DNA of 64,000 nt from Castellaniella sp041675725 (GCF_041675725.1 NZ_JBAYTI010000002.1:1-64000); one strand, 5' to 3'; positions 42,881-52,113 are shown, numbered from the stretch's first letter. The notes: a model not told the origin generated them from the sequence alone. Made by a program: numbers and translations.

Positions 42881-43255
42881 ATGAATCCAGATCCACCTGC
42901 GTTTTGGCTGGCGTTGGCGCGCATCAGCCTGTTGGCGCTGATCGTCCTGTGTACGGGCTGGGAGCTCTGGTGGGCGCCTTTGCGCCCCGGGGGGTCGCTG
43001 TGGGCGCTCAAGGGGGTGCCGCTGCTCTTTGCCATATCCGGCGTGCTCAAGGGCAAACTGTATACCCTGCAGTGGGTGGCCATGCTCAGCCTGCTCTACC
43101 TGATGGAAGGGGCGGTTCGTGCCTGGTCAGACCTGTCCGCGGCATCTGAATACCTGGCCTGGCTTGAAATCGTGTGCGCCTCGGGGCTGTATCTCGGCGC
43201 CATTATGGCGGTGCGCCCGGCCAAGCAAGCGGCCCGCCTGCGCCGGAAGGCCTGA
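42881..43255 (+). CDS. DUF2069 membrane protein
   Basis: Protein of 124 aa with four predicted membrane helices. The DUF2069 pattern is visible (GWELWWAPLRPGGSLWALKGVPLLF, YTLQWVAMLSLLYLMEGAVRAW). Function unknown. It is divergent from the YihY gene and sits 44 bases upstream of aroC. Confidence 0.85.
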   Translation: MNPDPPAFWLALARISLLALIVLCTGWELWWAPLRPGGSLWALKGVPLLFAISGVLKGKLYTLQWVAMLSLLYLMEGAVRAWSDLSAASEYLAWLEIVCASGLYLGAIMAVRPAKQAARLRRKA

Positions 43256-43261
43256 AAAGAA

Positions 43262-43270
43262 TGCCATAAT
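43262..43270 (+). promoter_or_regulatory. aroC promoter, extended -10
   Basis: TGCCATAAT just after the DUF2069 stop reads as an extended -10 (TG-N-CATAAT), identical to the element before recA. No -35 is evident. Transcription would begin near 43277, 23 bases before aroC. Confidence 0.4.
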
Positions 43271-43299
43271 ATCCCGATCGTTTTGTTCATGGGTCAAGC

Positions 43300-44358
43300 A
43301 TGTCCGGCAACGCATTGGGTACTCTGTTTCGCGTCACCAATTTTGGTGAATCGCACGGGCCGGCCATTGGTGCCGTCATCGATGGCTGTCCGCCTGGGAT
43401 GGCCCTGTCCGAAGCCGACATCCAGGTCCAGCTCGACCGGCGCCGGCCGGGCACTTCCAGGCACGTCACGCAGCGCCAGGAAGCGGATGCGGTGGAAATC
43501 CTCTCGGGGGTCTACGAAGGCGTCACTACCGGTACGCCCATCGGGCTCCTGATCCGCAATACGGATGCCCGCAGCCGCGATTACAAGAACATCGCCGACA
43601 CGTTTCGGCCCGGCCACGCAGACTACACCTACTGGAAAAAATACGGCGTGCGCGACCCACGGGGCGGCGGGCGTTCCTCGGCGCGCCTGACGGCGCCTAC
43701 CGTCGCGGCAGGCGCCGTCGCCAGAAAATGGCTGCTTGAAAACCACGACGTGGTGATTCGAGGCTACATGAGCCAATTGGGGCCCATCCAAATCCCGTTC
43801 GATTCCTGGGAGCCCGTATCGCAAAACCCGTTTTATGCGCCGAACGCGGCGTTGGTGCCCGAGCTCGAGGCGTTCATGGACCAGCTTCGCCGTTCGGGGG
43901 ATTCGATTGGCGCGCGCATCGAGGTCTGTGCCGAAGGCGTGCCCGCAGGCTGGGGCGAGCCGATCTATGATCGCCTGGATGCCGACATCGCCCATGCAAT
44001 GATGGGGCTGAACGCCGTCAAGGGGGTATCGCTGGGTTCCGGATTCGACTGCGTGACCTTGCGCGGTTCCGAGCAGGGCGATGAACTTGGCCCCGACGGC
44101 TTTTATTCCAACCAGGCCGGCGGTGTGCTGGGCGGGATCTCCTCGGGCCAGCCCCTGCGGGTGTCGCTGGCCATCAAGCCGACCTCCAGCATTCGCATCG
44201 AACGGCGCTCGGTCAACCGCAATCACGAACCGGTCATGGTGCAGACGCTGGGGCGTCACGATCCCTGCGTCGGCATTCGCGCCACACCCATTGCCGAGGC
44301 CTTGCTGGCCATCGTGCTCATGGACCACGCCCTGCGTCACAGGGGGCAATGCGGATGA
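43300..44358 (+). CDS. aroC: chorismate synthase
   Basis: Last step of the shikimate pathway: EPSP to chorismate, needing reduced FMN. It is 352 aa. MSGNALGTLFRVTNFGESHGPAIG, the RRPGTSRHVTQRQEAD and GGRSSARLTAPTVAAGAVARK signatures, and GGILGGISSGQP-like GVLGGISSGQPLRV are all present. Overlaps the following lipoprotein gene by 10 bases. Confidence 0.98.
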   Translation: MSGNALGTLFRVTNFGESHGPAIGAVIDGCPPGMALSEADIQVQLDRRRPGTSRHVTQRQEADAVEILSGVYEGVTTGTPIGLLIRNTDARSRDYKNIADTFRPGHADYTYWKKYGVRDPRGGGRSSARLTAPTVAAGAVARKWLLENHDVVIRGYMSQLGPIQIPFDSWEPVSQNPFYAPNAALVPELEAFMDQLRRSGDSIGARIEVCAEGVPAGWGEPIYDRLDADIAHAMMGLNAVKGVSLGSGFDCVTLRGSEQGDELGPDGFYSNQAGGVLGGISSGQPLRVSLAIKPTSSIRIERRSVNRNHEPVMVQTLGRHDPCVGIRATPIAEALLAIVLMDHALRHRGQCG

Positions 44359-45173
44359 TGACGCGACGATTGATTCGCCGGCTTGGCTCGATCCTGGCAG
44401 TCAGCGGGCTGCTGGCTGCTTGCGCACCGGTGCAGACCACTCGATCGGGCCTGGTGGGCGTGCAGCGTCCACAATACATGACCAGCCTGGTGTCCGAGGC
44501 GCAGCTCGAACAGCAGGCCGCCCAGCAGTATGCGCAGGTGCTGGCGCAGGCCCGGGCGCAGGGTGCGCTCGATACGCCCGCCGCGCAAGCCGCGCGCGTG
44601 CAGAACATCGCGCGCCGGCTGATCGCCCAGGTGGGCGTCTTTCGGCCCGACGCCGCGGCCTGGAACTGGGAAGTCCATCTGCTGCGTTCGCCCGACGTCA
44701 ATGCATGGTGCATGCCTGGGGGCAAGATGGCGGTGTACTCGGGGATGATCGACAAGCTCAATCCTACGGATGACGAGCTGGCGGCTGTACTGGGCCATGA
44801 GATCGCGCACGCCTTGCGCGAACATGCGCGCGAGCAGGTGTCCCAGCAAATGGCCACTGGCATCGGCCTGTCGGTTCTCGCGGCCGTGACCGGCAGCCAG
44901 GCGACAGCCGATCTGGGCAGCACGCTGGCCAACGTGATGTTTACCTTGCCCAACAGCCGTTCCCACGAGACCGAAGCGGATCGCATGGGGGTCGAACTGG
45001 CTGCGCGCGCGGGCTACGACCCTCATGCGGCGGTGTCCTTGTGGCAGAAAATGGGGCGGGTCTCGGCGGGCGGGCCACCCGAGATCCTGTCGACCCATCC
45101 TTCTTCGCAAAGCCGCATCCAGGATCTCGAGCGCGCTGCGCAACAAGTGATGCCGCTGTACCAGAAGCGTTGA
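44349..45173 (+). CDS. M48-family metalloprotease, lipoprotein
   Basis: Protein of 274 aa. Signal peptide with a lipobox LLAAC (lipid-attached Cys near residue 25), so anchored in the envelope. The zinc motif HEIAH is at 150-154, with the third ligand in a downstream HETEADRMG. Resembles LoiP/YcaL-type periplasmic proteases involved in outer membrane quality control. It overlaps aroC by 10 bases. Three Met codons lie close together at the start; 44349 is the first. Confidence 0.92.
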   Translation: MRMMTRRLIRRLGSILAVSGLLAACAPVQTTRSGLVGVQRPQYMTSLVSEAQLEQQAAQQYAQVLAQARAQGALDTPAAQAARVQNIARRLIAQVGVFRPDAAAWNWEVHLLRSPDVNAWCMPGGKMAVYSGMIDKLNPTDDELAAVLGHEIAHALREHAREQVSQQMATGIGLSVLAAVTGSQATADLGSTLANVMFTLPNSRSHETEADRMGVELAARAGYDPHAAVSLWQKMGRVSAGGPPEILSTHPSSQSRIQDLERAAQQVMPLYQKR

Positions 45174-45214
45174 TCCCAGGTGGCCCTGGCCCGCGCCGGA
45201 AAGAGGGGTACTGC

Positions 45215-45265
45215 TGATACCAGTATCATCGGTGGTCTTGTCGGCATCGATGATGTTGGCATAAT
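45215..45265 (+). promoter_or_regulatory. leuC promoter with upstream dyads
   Basis: TTGTCG (45238-45243) and CATAAT (45260-45265) are 16 nt apart. Upstream lies the dyad TGATAC-CA-GTATCA (45215-45228), and a second inverted pair ATCATCG (45225-45231) / CGATGAT (45248-45254) flanks the -35. Predicted transcription start is near 45272. The dyads look like sites for a regulator of leucine synthesis, but the protein is unknown. Confidence 0.45.
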
Positions 45266-45295
45266 GAACCATTCACGAATTTCGAGTTCACGATC

Positions 45296-46705
45296 ATGTC
45301 ACAAACACTGTACGACAAGCTTTGGGACGCCCACGTAGTGCATCAGGGGCCCGACGGTACCTGCATTCTCTACATCGATAGGCATCTGGTCCACGAGGTC
45401 ACCAGCCCCCAGGCCTTCGAAGGCCTGACGCTGGCCGGGCGCAAGCCCTGGCGCGTGGCCGCCAATCTGGCAGTGGCCGATCACAATGTGCCCACGACGG
45501 ACCGCAGCCAGGGGATCCAGGACCCGATCTCGCGCCTGCAGGTCGAGACGCTGGACGAAAACTGCGAGACCTGGGGCATCACCGAATTCCGCATGGACGA
45601 TCCGCGCCAAGGCATCGTGCACATCATCGGGCCCGAGCAGGGGGCGACCCTGCCGGGCATGACGGTGGTGTGTGGCGACTCCCACACCAGCACGCACGGC
45701 GCGATGGGGGCTCTGGCTTTCGGCATTGGCACCTCAGAGGTCGAGCACGTGCTCGCCACCCAGACCCTGCTCATGAAAAAGAGCCGCAATATGCTGGTCA
45801 AGGTCGAGGGCGACCTGCCTTTTGGCTGTACGGCAAAAGACCTGATTCTGTACGTGATCGGCCAGATCGGCACCGCGGGCGGAACAGGCTATGCCATCGA
45901 ATTCGGTGGCAGCGCCGTGCGCGCGCTCTCCATGGAGGGCCGCATGACCATCTGCAACATGGCCATCGAGGCCGGCGCCCGCTCAGGCATGATCGCGGTG
46001 GATCAAACCACCATCGACTATTTCAAGGGCCGCCCGTATGCCCCTGAAGGCGCCTTGTGGGACCAGGCCGTAGCCTACTGGCAGACCCTGCATTCGGACC
46101 CGGATGCGGCGTTCGACCGGGTGGTCGAGATCGACGCCGCGCAGATCGAGCCGCAGGTCAGCTGGGGGACGTCGCCCGAAATGGTGACGTCCATCGGTGG
46201 GCAGGTACCCGACCCGCAAGGCGCGGACAGCCCGGGACGGCGCAAGGGCATGGAACGGGCCTTGCAGTACATGGCCCTGCAACCGGGCACGGCCATCACC
46301 GATATTTTCATCGACAAGGTATTCATTGGTTCTTGCACCAATGCCCGCATCGAAGACCTGCGCGCCGCGGCCGCGGTGATTCGCGGACGGCAGGTGGCGG
46401 GCAGCGTGAAGCTCGCCATGGTGGTGCCCGGCTCGGGCCTGGTCAAGGCTCAGGCAGAGCGAGAAGGGCTCGATCGGGTTTTCCTGGATGCGGGGTTCGA
46501 ATGGCGCGAACCGGGGTGCTCCATGTGCCTGGCCATGAATGCCGACCGGCTCGAACCCGGCGAGCGGTGCGCTTCCACGTCGAACCGCAACTTCGAGGGC
46601 CGCCAGGGGCAGGGCGGGCGTACGCACCTGGTCAGCCCGGCCATGGCCGCTGCCGCGGCCGTGGCCGGCCATTTTGTCGATGTACGTTCTTTTTCCCAGG
46701 AATGA
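45296..46705 (+). CDS. leuC: 3-isopropylmalate dehydratase large subunit
   Basis: Aconitase-type [4Fe-4S] subunit isomerising isopropylmalate in leucine synthesis. It is 469 aa. The cluster cysteines are at 347 (GSCTNARIEDL) and 408 and 411 (PGCSMCLAMN). The N-terminal TLYDKLWDAHVV and VCGDSHTSTHGAMGALAFGIGTSEVEHV are present. First gene of leuCDB-asd. leuD follows after 2 bases (a slightly earlier ATG overlaps the stop). Confidence 0.98.
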   Translation: MSQTLYDKLWDAHVVHQGPDGTCILYIDRHLVHEVTSPQAFEGLTLAGRKPWRVAANLAVADHNVPTTDRSQGIQDPISRLQVETLDENCETWGITEFRMDDPRQGIVHIIGPEQGATLPGMTVVCGDSHTSTHGAMGALAFGIGTSEVEHVLATQTLLMKKSRNMLVKVEGDLPFGCTAKDLILYVIGQIGTAGGTGYAIEFGGSAVRALSMEGRMTICNMAIEAGARSGMIAVDQTTIDYFKGRPYAPEGALWDQAVAYWQTLHSDPDAAFDRVVEIDAAQIEPQVSWGTSPEMVTSIGGQVPDPQGADSPGRRKGMERALQYMALQPGTAITDIFIDKVFIGSCTNARIEDLRAAAAVIRGRQVAGSVKLAMVVPGSGLVKAQAEREGLDRVFLDAGFEWREPGCSMCLAMNADRLEPGERCASTSNRNFEGRQGQGGRTHLVSPAMAAAAAVAGHFVDVRSFSQE

Positions 46706-46707
46706 CT

Positions 46708-47355
46708 ATGCAAGCCTTTACCCAGCACCAGGGGCTGGTGGCCCCGCTCGATCGCGAGAATGTCGACACGGATCTCATCATCCCCAAGCAGTTTCTCAAA
46801 TCGATCAAACGAACCGGATTCGGCCCGAACCTGTTCGACGAATTGCGCTACCTGGACCATGGCGAGCCTGGGATGGACAACGCCAAGCGCCCGCTGAATC
46901 CGGATTTTGTGCTCAACCAGCCACGTTACCAGGGGGCTTCCATCCTGCTGTGCCGCCGTAATTTCGGCTGCGGCTCCAGCCGCGAACATGCGCCATGGGC
47001 CTTGCAGCAATTTGGTTTTCGGGCATTGATCGCGCCCTCGTACGCGGATATTTTCTTTAACAACAGTTTCAAGAACGGGCTGCTTCCGGTGATTCTGCCC
47101 GAGGAGGTCGTCGCGGGTCTGTTCAAGGCGGTCGAAGCCACGCCCGGTTTTCAGCTCACCGTAGACCTGGCTGCCCAGCAGGTGACGGCGCCGGATGGCA
47201 CCGCGTGGTCGTTCGAAGTCGATGCCTATCGCAAGAAGTCGCTGCTCCAGGGCCTCGATGAAATCGGCCAGACGCTTCTGCACGCCGACGAGATCCGCGC
47301 CTTCGAGGCGGCCCGTTTGGCGCGCCACCCCTGGCTCACCAAGGTGGCTTCCTGA
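46708..47355 (+). CDS. leuD: 3-isopropylmalate dehydratase small subunit
   Basis: Swivelling subunit, 215 aa, with LDRENVDTDLIIPKQFLKSI and NFGCGSSREHAPWALQQFG. The start MQAFTQHQGL at 46708 has AGG about 7 nt upstream; another ATG at 46702 overlaps the leuC stop and would add Met-Thr. Works with leuC in the leucine pathway. Confidence 0.97.
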   Translation: MQAFTQHQGLVAPLDRENVDTDLIIPKQFLKSIKRTGFGPNLFDELRYLDHGEPGMDNAKRPLNPDFVLNQPRYQGASILLCRRNFGCGSSREHAPWALQQFGFRALIAPSYADIFFNNSFKNGLLPVILPEEVVAGLFKAVEATPGFQLTVDLAAQQVTAPDGTAWSFEVDAYRKKSLLQGLDEIGQTLLHADEIRAFEAARLARHPWLTKVAS

Positions 47356-47399
47356 TGGTTTTCCACCACGACGGCGTGGTGCCTGTCATTGGATGAAAC

Positions 47400-48476
47400 A
47401 TGACTGCTCGTATCGTTGTATTGCCCGGCGATGGCATCGGGCCTGAAATCGCCGAACAGGCCATGCGGGTGCTCGGGGCCTTGGGCCTCGACCTGGATCT
47501 TCAGCAAGCCCCCGTCGGTGGGGCGGCCTATGAAATATCGGGCCATCCGTTGCCCGATAGTACGCTCGAATTGGCGCGCTCCGCCGATGCGATTCTGTTC
47601 GGCGCAGTCGGCGACTGGAAATACGACCAGCTCGATCGCGCCCTGAGGCCCGAGCAAGCCGTGCTGGGCCTGCGCAAAGCACTTGGCCTGTTCGCGAATC
47701 TGCGGCCCGCCATCCTCTATGAAGAACTGGCCAATGCCTCTTCGCTCAAGCCGGACGTGGTGTCGGGGCTCGACATCCTGATCGTGCGCGAGCTGACGGG
47801 GGATATCTATTTTGGCCAGCCGCGCGGCGTGCGCATCCTGGAACATGGGCCGTATGCGGGTCAGAAACAGGGTTATGACACCATGCACTATGCGCAAGGG
47901 GAAATCCGCCGCATTGCCCACGTCGCCTTCCAGGCAGCCGCCCGGCGGCAGGGCAGGCTGTGCAGTGTCGACAAATCGAACGTGCTCGAGACGTCCCAGC
48001 TGTGGCGCAGCACCGTGATCGACGTGGCCCGCGAATATCCGCAGGTCGAACTCAGCCACATGTACGTCGATAATGCCGCCATGCAGCTGGTGCGCGCACC
48101 CAAGGCATTTGACGTGATCGTCACCGGAAACCTGTTCGGTGACATCCTGTCCGACGAGGCTGCCATGCTGACAGGTTCGATTGGCATGCTGCCGTCCGCA
48201 TCCTTGAACGCAAGCCGACAGGGCCTGTACGAACCGTGCCACGGGTCGGCGCCCGACATCGCGGGCAAGAACCAGGCCAACCCGCTGGCCATGATTCTGT
48301 CCGTTGCCATGATGCTGCAATATTCGCTGGACCAGCCCGCGTCAGCCCTGCGCATCGAGCAGGCGGTCAGGCATGTCCTGGCGCAAGGCCTGCGCACGCC
48401 CGACCTCTACGAACCGGGTACGACCCGGGTATCCACCACCGAAATGGGCGACGCCGTGCTGAAAGCATTAAAATAG
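47400..48476 (+). CDS. leuB: 3-isopropylmalate dehydrogenase
   Basis: NAD-dependent oxidative decarboxylase of leucine synthesis, 358 aa. VLPGDGIGPEI at the N-terminus, LNLRPA-like ANLRPAILYEELA, the DIVRELTGDIYFG-type IVRELTGDIYFGQPRG motif, SHMYVDNAAMQLVR and FGDILSDEAAMLTGSIGMLPSAS confirm the family. It starts 44 bases after leuD and is followed by asd after 43 bases. Confidence 0.98.
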   Translation: MTARIVVLPGDGIGPEIAEQAMRVLGALGLDLDLQQAPVGGAAYEISGHPLPDSTLELARSADAILFGAVGDWKYDQLDRALRPEQAVLGLRKALGLFANLRPAILYEELANASSLKPDVVSGLDILIVRELTGDIYFGQPRGVRILEHGPYAGQKQGYDTMHYAQGEIRRIAHVAFQAAARRQGRLCSVDKSNVLETSQLWRSTVIDVAREYPQVELSHMYVDNAAMQLVRAPKAFDVIVTGNLFGDILSDEAAMLTGSIGMLPSASLNASRQGLYEPCHGSAPDIAGKNQANPLAMILSVAMMLQYSLDQPASALRIEQAVRHVLAQGLRTPDLYEPGTTRVSTTEMGDAVLKALK

Positions 48477-48519
48477 ACAGATTCGACGCAATTTCGCTTT
48501 TTGTTTCGGGCAGGTTTTC

Positions 48520-49647
48520 ATGGTACAGGCAGTCGGTTTGGTGGGGTGGCGCGGCATGGTGGGTTCCGTACTCATGCAGCGTATGCGCACGGAAAATGAT
48601 TTCTCGCTATTTGAGCCCGTGTTTTTTTCAACCAGCAACGCCGGCGGCAGGGCACCCGAATGGGCAGACGGGGCGGGTCCCCTACAAGACGCCCACGATA
48701 TCCCCACGCTCAGGAAACTTCCGATCATCGTGTCCGCCCAAGGGGGCGATTACACGTCGGCCGTGTATCCGGCACTGCGCGCGTCCGGCTGGGATGGTCT
48801 GTGGATCGACGCGGCCAGCACGTTGCGCATGAATGACGACGCCGTGATTATGCTGGATCCCGTCAATCGGCCGGTCATCGATGCGGCCATCCAGCGCGGG
48901 GTGCGTGATTTCATCGGCGGCAATTGCACGGTCAGCTGTATGCTGATGGGGCTCGCCGGCCTCTTCAAGGCCGATATGGTCGAATGGCTAAGCACCATGA
49001 CCTACCAGGCGGCTTCCGGGGGCGGGGCGCGCCACATGCGCGAACTCCTGACCCAGTTCGGCATTCTCAATCAGTCGGTGCGCGTTTTGCTCGACGACCC
49101 GGCATCGGCCATTCTAGAGATCGACCGCGGCGTTCTCCAGGCGCAGCAGGCCGACACGCTGCCACAAGACAATTTTGGCGTGCCTCTGGGGGGCAGCCTG
49201 ATACCCTGGATCGACAAGGACCTCGGCAACGGCGTCTCGCGTGAAGAATGGAAGGGCGGGGCCGAGACCAACAAGATCCTGGGGCGCGGCCAGGCCGGGG
49301 CGGATCCCATTCCGGTCGACGGCCTGTGTGTACGGATCGGCGCCATGCGCTGCCACAGCCAGGCGCTTACCATCAAGCTGCGTGCCGATTTTCCCCTCGA
49401 AGACATCGAAGAGGCGATACGCGGCGGCACCGAATGGGCCCGCTTGATCCCCAACGAAAAAGAGTCCTCGATGCGCGACCTCACACCTGTGGCGGTCACT
49501 GGGACACTGTCCATTCCCGTGGGCCGCTTGCGCAAGATGTCCATGGGTCCGCAGTACCTCAGCGCCTTCACCGTAGGTGATCAACTCCTGTGGGGTGCTG
49601 CCGAACCACTACGACGCATGTTGCGTATCGCTCTGGGTGAACTCTGA
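48520..49647 (+). CDS. asd: aspartate-semialdehyde dehydrogenase
   Basis: Makes aspartate semialdehyde for lysine, diaminopimelate, threonine and methionine. It is 375 aa, the gammaproteobacterial-type Asd (E. coli 367). VGLVGWRGMVGSVLMQRM binds NADP; the catalytic Cys136 is in GGNCTVSCMLMG (E. coli C135); VRIGAMRCHSQALTIKL is also present. Directly followed by fimV with no gap. The leuB-asd-fimV-truA order is conserved in beta- and gammaproteobacteria. Confidence 0.97.
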   Translation: MVQAVGLVGWRGMVGSVLMQRMRTENDFSLFEPVFFSTSNAGGRAPEWADGAGPLQDAHDIPTLRKLPIIVSAQGGDYTSAVYPALRASGWDGLWIDAASTLRMNDDAVIMLDPVNRPVIDAAIQRGVRDFIGGNCTVSCMLMGLAGLFKADMVEWLSTMTYQAASGGGARHMRELLTQFGILNQSVRVLLDDPASAILEIDRGVLQAQQADTLPQDNFGVPLGGSLIPWIDKDLGNGVSREEWKGGAETNKILGRGQAGADPIPVDGLCVRIGAMRCHSQALTIKLRADFPLEDIEEAIRGGTEWARLIPNEKESSMRDLTPVAVTGTLSIPVGRLRKMSMGPQYLSAFTVGDQLLWGAAEPLRRMLRIALGEL

Positions 49648-52101
49648 ATGAACATCACGGCCCGCCGCCTGTCACGATTTCGTCATCTTTCCACAGGCTG
49701 TCTGGCCATCGGGGTGCTGGGCAGCAGCCTGCTGGCCGCCGGGGCAGTCCATGCCGCATCATTTGGCCATGCACGCCTGGCCTCTGCCGCCGGCGAGCCT
49801 TTTCTCGTCCTGATCCCGGTATCCGATCTGACGCCGGCCGACGAAGGCGTGCTCTCGGCCCGGCCCGCGCCGGCCGAGCAATGGCTGGCTGCGGGCCTGA
49901 CTCCCCCCGTATCGCTAGACAGCCTGACGGTCTCGATCGCGCCATCTGCAGCCGGGGAAGGCAGGCGGGTGCTGCGTGTGTCTTCCAAGCTGCCCTTTAC
50001 GGCCGACCTGGCGGATCTCCTGCTCGACGTGTCGACGGCCAGTGGCCAGCAGCGCTACCAGGTATCGCTGGTGTCTCCCGCACCGGGCAAAGGGGCTGCC
50101 GTGGGGCAGGCATCGGGCCCGGGCAATGGTTCGGCCACGACCCGAGCCGGGCAAGTCCGGCCAGAAGCCATCCTGGTGAAGCCGGGTGACAATCTGTTCA
50201 AGATCAGTCGCTACAGGGTGCCTCAAGGGGCCTCCATCTACCAGCTTATGATGGCGTTTCAGCGGGTCAACCCGCGCGCCTTCATTCATGACAACGTCAA
50301 TCTGGTTCGCGCCGGGGCCACGCTGAACATGCCCGATCTGGCAGAGATCCTGTCCATTTCCGATGCCGAAGCCCGGCGCCAGTTCATGGCCCACGTAGCG
50401 GCTTTCAAGCGCTTGCGCGGCGCATTGGCCGATTCCGTGCCCAGTATGGCGGCCATCGATCGGGCCATGGCCAGTCAGGCGCAAGCCATCGAGGCGCCCA
50501 ACAAAGAAACGCCTGCACAGCCACCCGTCGCGACCGTGCCCGACGTACAAGACCGCCTGCGCCTGACCGAACCGGTGCAGTCTCCCGCTCCGGCACCGTC
50601 GGGCAGCACGGTGGCAGCCGGGGCTGCAGTGGGGCCTGTTGCAGTGGCTGATGCCGATGCCGTCTCTCGGCCTTCAGTCCTCTCGGATTCCGGCCCTTTG
50701 CCGGGCACGGTGGCGCGCAGCGATGCCGCCGCTTCAGCGCAGTCTGCTGCCAGCCGCTTGTCGGATTCGGCCTCTTCGCATGACCAGGCCTCGAACGGCG
50801 CAGCATCGGCAGTAGGCAGTCCGGCTGCGAAGGGCATGGATTCCAAGGACGCCATGGCCGCCGCATCGGGTGTCGCGGCTTCTTCATCCGACCGCACGGA
50901 TGCCGCCAGCACCGCAGTCCAGGCACAGAGCGATGCCACGTCTTCCGTCTCCAGCCCTTCAGGCGCGCCCAGTGCTTCGGCACCCTCCGCGGCAGATACG
51001 CCGTCCACCCAGGAACCCGACACTGCCCCAGCGGCCGTGGCCAAAGATTCGGACACCGTCACGGCGCGTCAGCACGCCCTGGAAGAAGCCGAATCCCGTA
51101 TCAGCCAGCTTGAAGACAATATCAAGAACCTGGATCAGGCGCTCAAGTCGCAGGGTGAGGCGGCCCGCAGTGCCATCGTGCAGGGGGTCGAGGCGCTGGG
51201 AAGCTCCCTGGGCCATTTGGCCGACGTGATCGGCGATCCTTCGGATGAATCCTCAAAAGGCTCGGATGCCGCAGACACGGACGTCGCAGATACGGACGTC
51301 GCCGGTGCGCAGGCCGCCGATCAGTCAGCCGCCGCCGTTTCCGGTTCCATGGGTGCTGAACCCGATGCAGCCGGTCCGGGGGTCGATGTCGCCGGTACGA
51401 AGGCGGACGTCGGTGCGGATACCCATGCGAAGGTGGATGTCGGTGCGGATACCCATGCGAAGGTGGATGTCGGTGCGGATGCCGGCACGAAGGATACCAG
51501 CAGTCCGGTTGGCACGATGCAGGCGGCTGACTCAGAGCGTCTCGCGCCCGGCGCGGGTGCCGAGGCCGTAGGTGCCAACGACGGCACGGATGCAAAATCG
51601 GCGGGCACGGCGGGGGGGCAGGCCACCAGCGGTGCAGCGCCCACCGTCGGCGAGTCGCAACCGGCGGGTGCCACCGATTCATCGGGCAGTGCCGGCATAA
51701 CGGGCTCGGCTGCAGGCGCTGCAGCCCCGGCGGCTGCAACGCAGGCCGCAGGCGTGGCGGGCGCCACAGAGGGCGCCACGGGGGTGTCTTCCGGCGCGCC
51801 GGGGGGCGGGCCAGAGGGGGCGCAAGGTGGGGGGGCCGGAGCGATCCAGTTGCCCGCGCCAGCCGACTCGTCCTCCAGGGCCGCAGCGGCCACGCCCGGT
51901 GCGGCTGTGGCGGAAACGGGATCGTGGTGGCAGCAGCATGCCGTCAAGGTCGTATCGGGCATCCTGGCGCTGCTGGTTCTGATCATTGCCTGGGTACTGC
52001 GCCGGGCCAGCAAGGCGCGCGAGGCGGCGGCCCTGCGTTCGAGCGAAACGCATGCCATGGTCAGTGAGAAAATCCGCGACATCGACCTCGATCTCAAATA
52101 G
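49648..52101 (+). CDS. fimV: FimV/HubP-like polar landmark protein with short cytoplasmic tail
   Basis: Protein of 817 aa placed between asd and truA as in Pseudomonas fimV. It has a signal peptide (1-36), the FimV N-terminal domain (about 37-145, FGHARLASAAGEPFLVLIPV), a LysM peptidoglycan-binding domain (about 175-235, VKPGDNLFKISR), and a long Ala/Ser/Asp-rich region (about 250-755) with a short coiled coil at 472-530. One membrane helix (about 763-785) leaves only about 30 residues in the cytoplasm, ending in an acidic IDLDLK. The large C-terminal TPR-type domain of FimV is absent. It contains a 30-base exact tandem repeat. It probably organises cell-pole or pilus machinery. Confidence 0.85.
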   Translation: MNITARRLSRFRHLSTGCLAIGVLGSSLLAAGAVHAASFGHARLASAAGEPFLVLIPVSDLTPADEGVLSARPAPAEQWLAAGLTPPVSLDSLTVSIAPSAAGEGRRVLRVSSKLPFTADLADLLLDVSTASGQQRYQVSLVSPAPGKGAAVGQASGPGNGSATTRAGQVRPEAILVKPGDNLFKISRYRVPQGASIYQLMMAFQRVNPRAFIHDNVNLVRAGATLNMPDLAEILSISDAEARRQFMAHVAAFKRLRGALADSVPSMAAIDRAMASQAQAIEAPNKETPAQPPVATVPDVQDRLRLTEPVQSPAPAPSGSTVAAGAAVGPVAVADADAVSRPSVLSDSGPLPGTVARSDAAASAQSAASRLSDSASSHDQASNGAASAVGSPAAKGMDSKDAMAAASGVAASSSDRTDAASTAVQAQSDATSSVSSPSGAPSASAPSAADTPSTQEPDTAPAAVAKDSDTVTARQHALEEAESRISQLEDNIKNLDQALKSQGEAARSAIVQGVEALGSSLGHLADVIGDPSDESSKGSDAADTDVADTDVAGAQAADQSAAAVSGSMGAEPDAAGPGVDVAGTKADVGADTHAKVDVGADTHAKVDVGADAGTKDTSSPVGTMQAADSERLAPGAGAEAVGANDGTDAKSAGTAGGQATSGAAPTVGESQPAGATDSSGSAGITGSAAGAAAPAAATQAAGVAGATEGATGVSSGAPGGGPEGAQGGGAGAIQLPAPADSSSRAAAATPGAAVAETGSWWQQHAVKVVSGILALLVLIIAWVLRRASKAREAAALRSSETHAMVSEKIRDIDLDLK
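51421..51480 (+). repeat. exact 30-base tandem duplication inside fimV
   Basis: Two identical 30-base units (51421-51450 and 51451-51480) encode THAKVDVGAD twice in the Ala/Asp-rich region. A partial copy precedes them (51406-51420, the shared GACGTCGGTGCGGAT) and a shorter DTDVA repeat lies at about 51276-51305. Units are in frame, so copy number can vary without a frameshift. Confidence 0.9.
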
Positions 52102-52113
52102 GGCAGGGTCCCC

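Noticed and set aside
51276..51480. Short repeats considered as a CRISPR-like array
   Set aside because: The 30-base units are directly adjacent with no spacers, are in frame within fimV and encode a low-complexity protein stretch.
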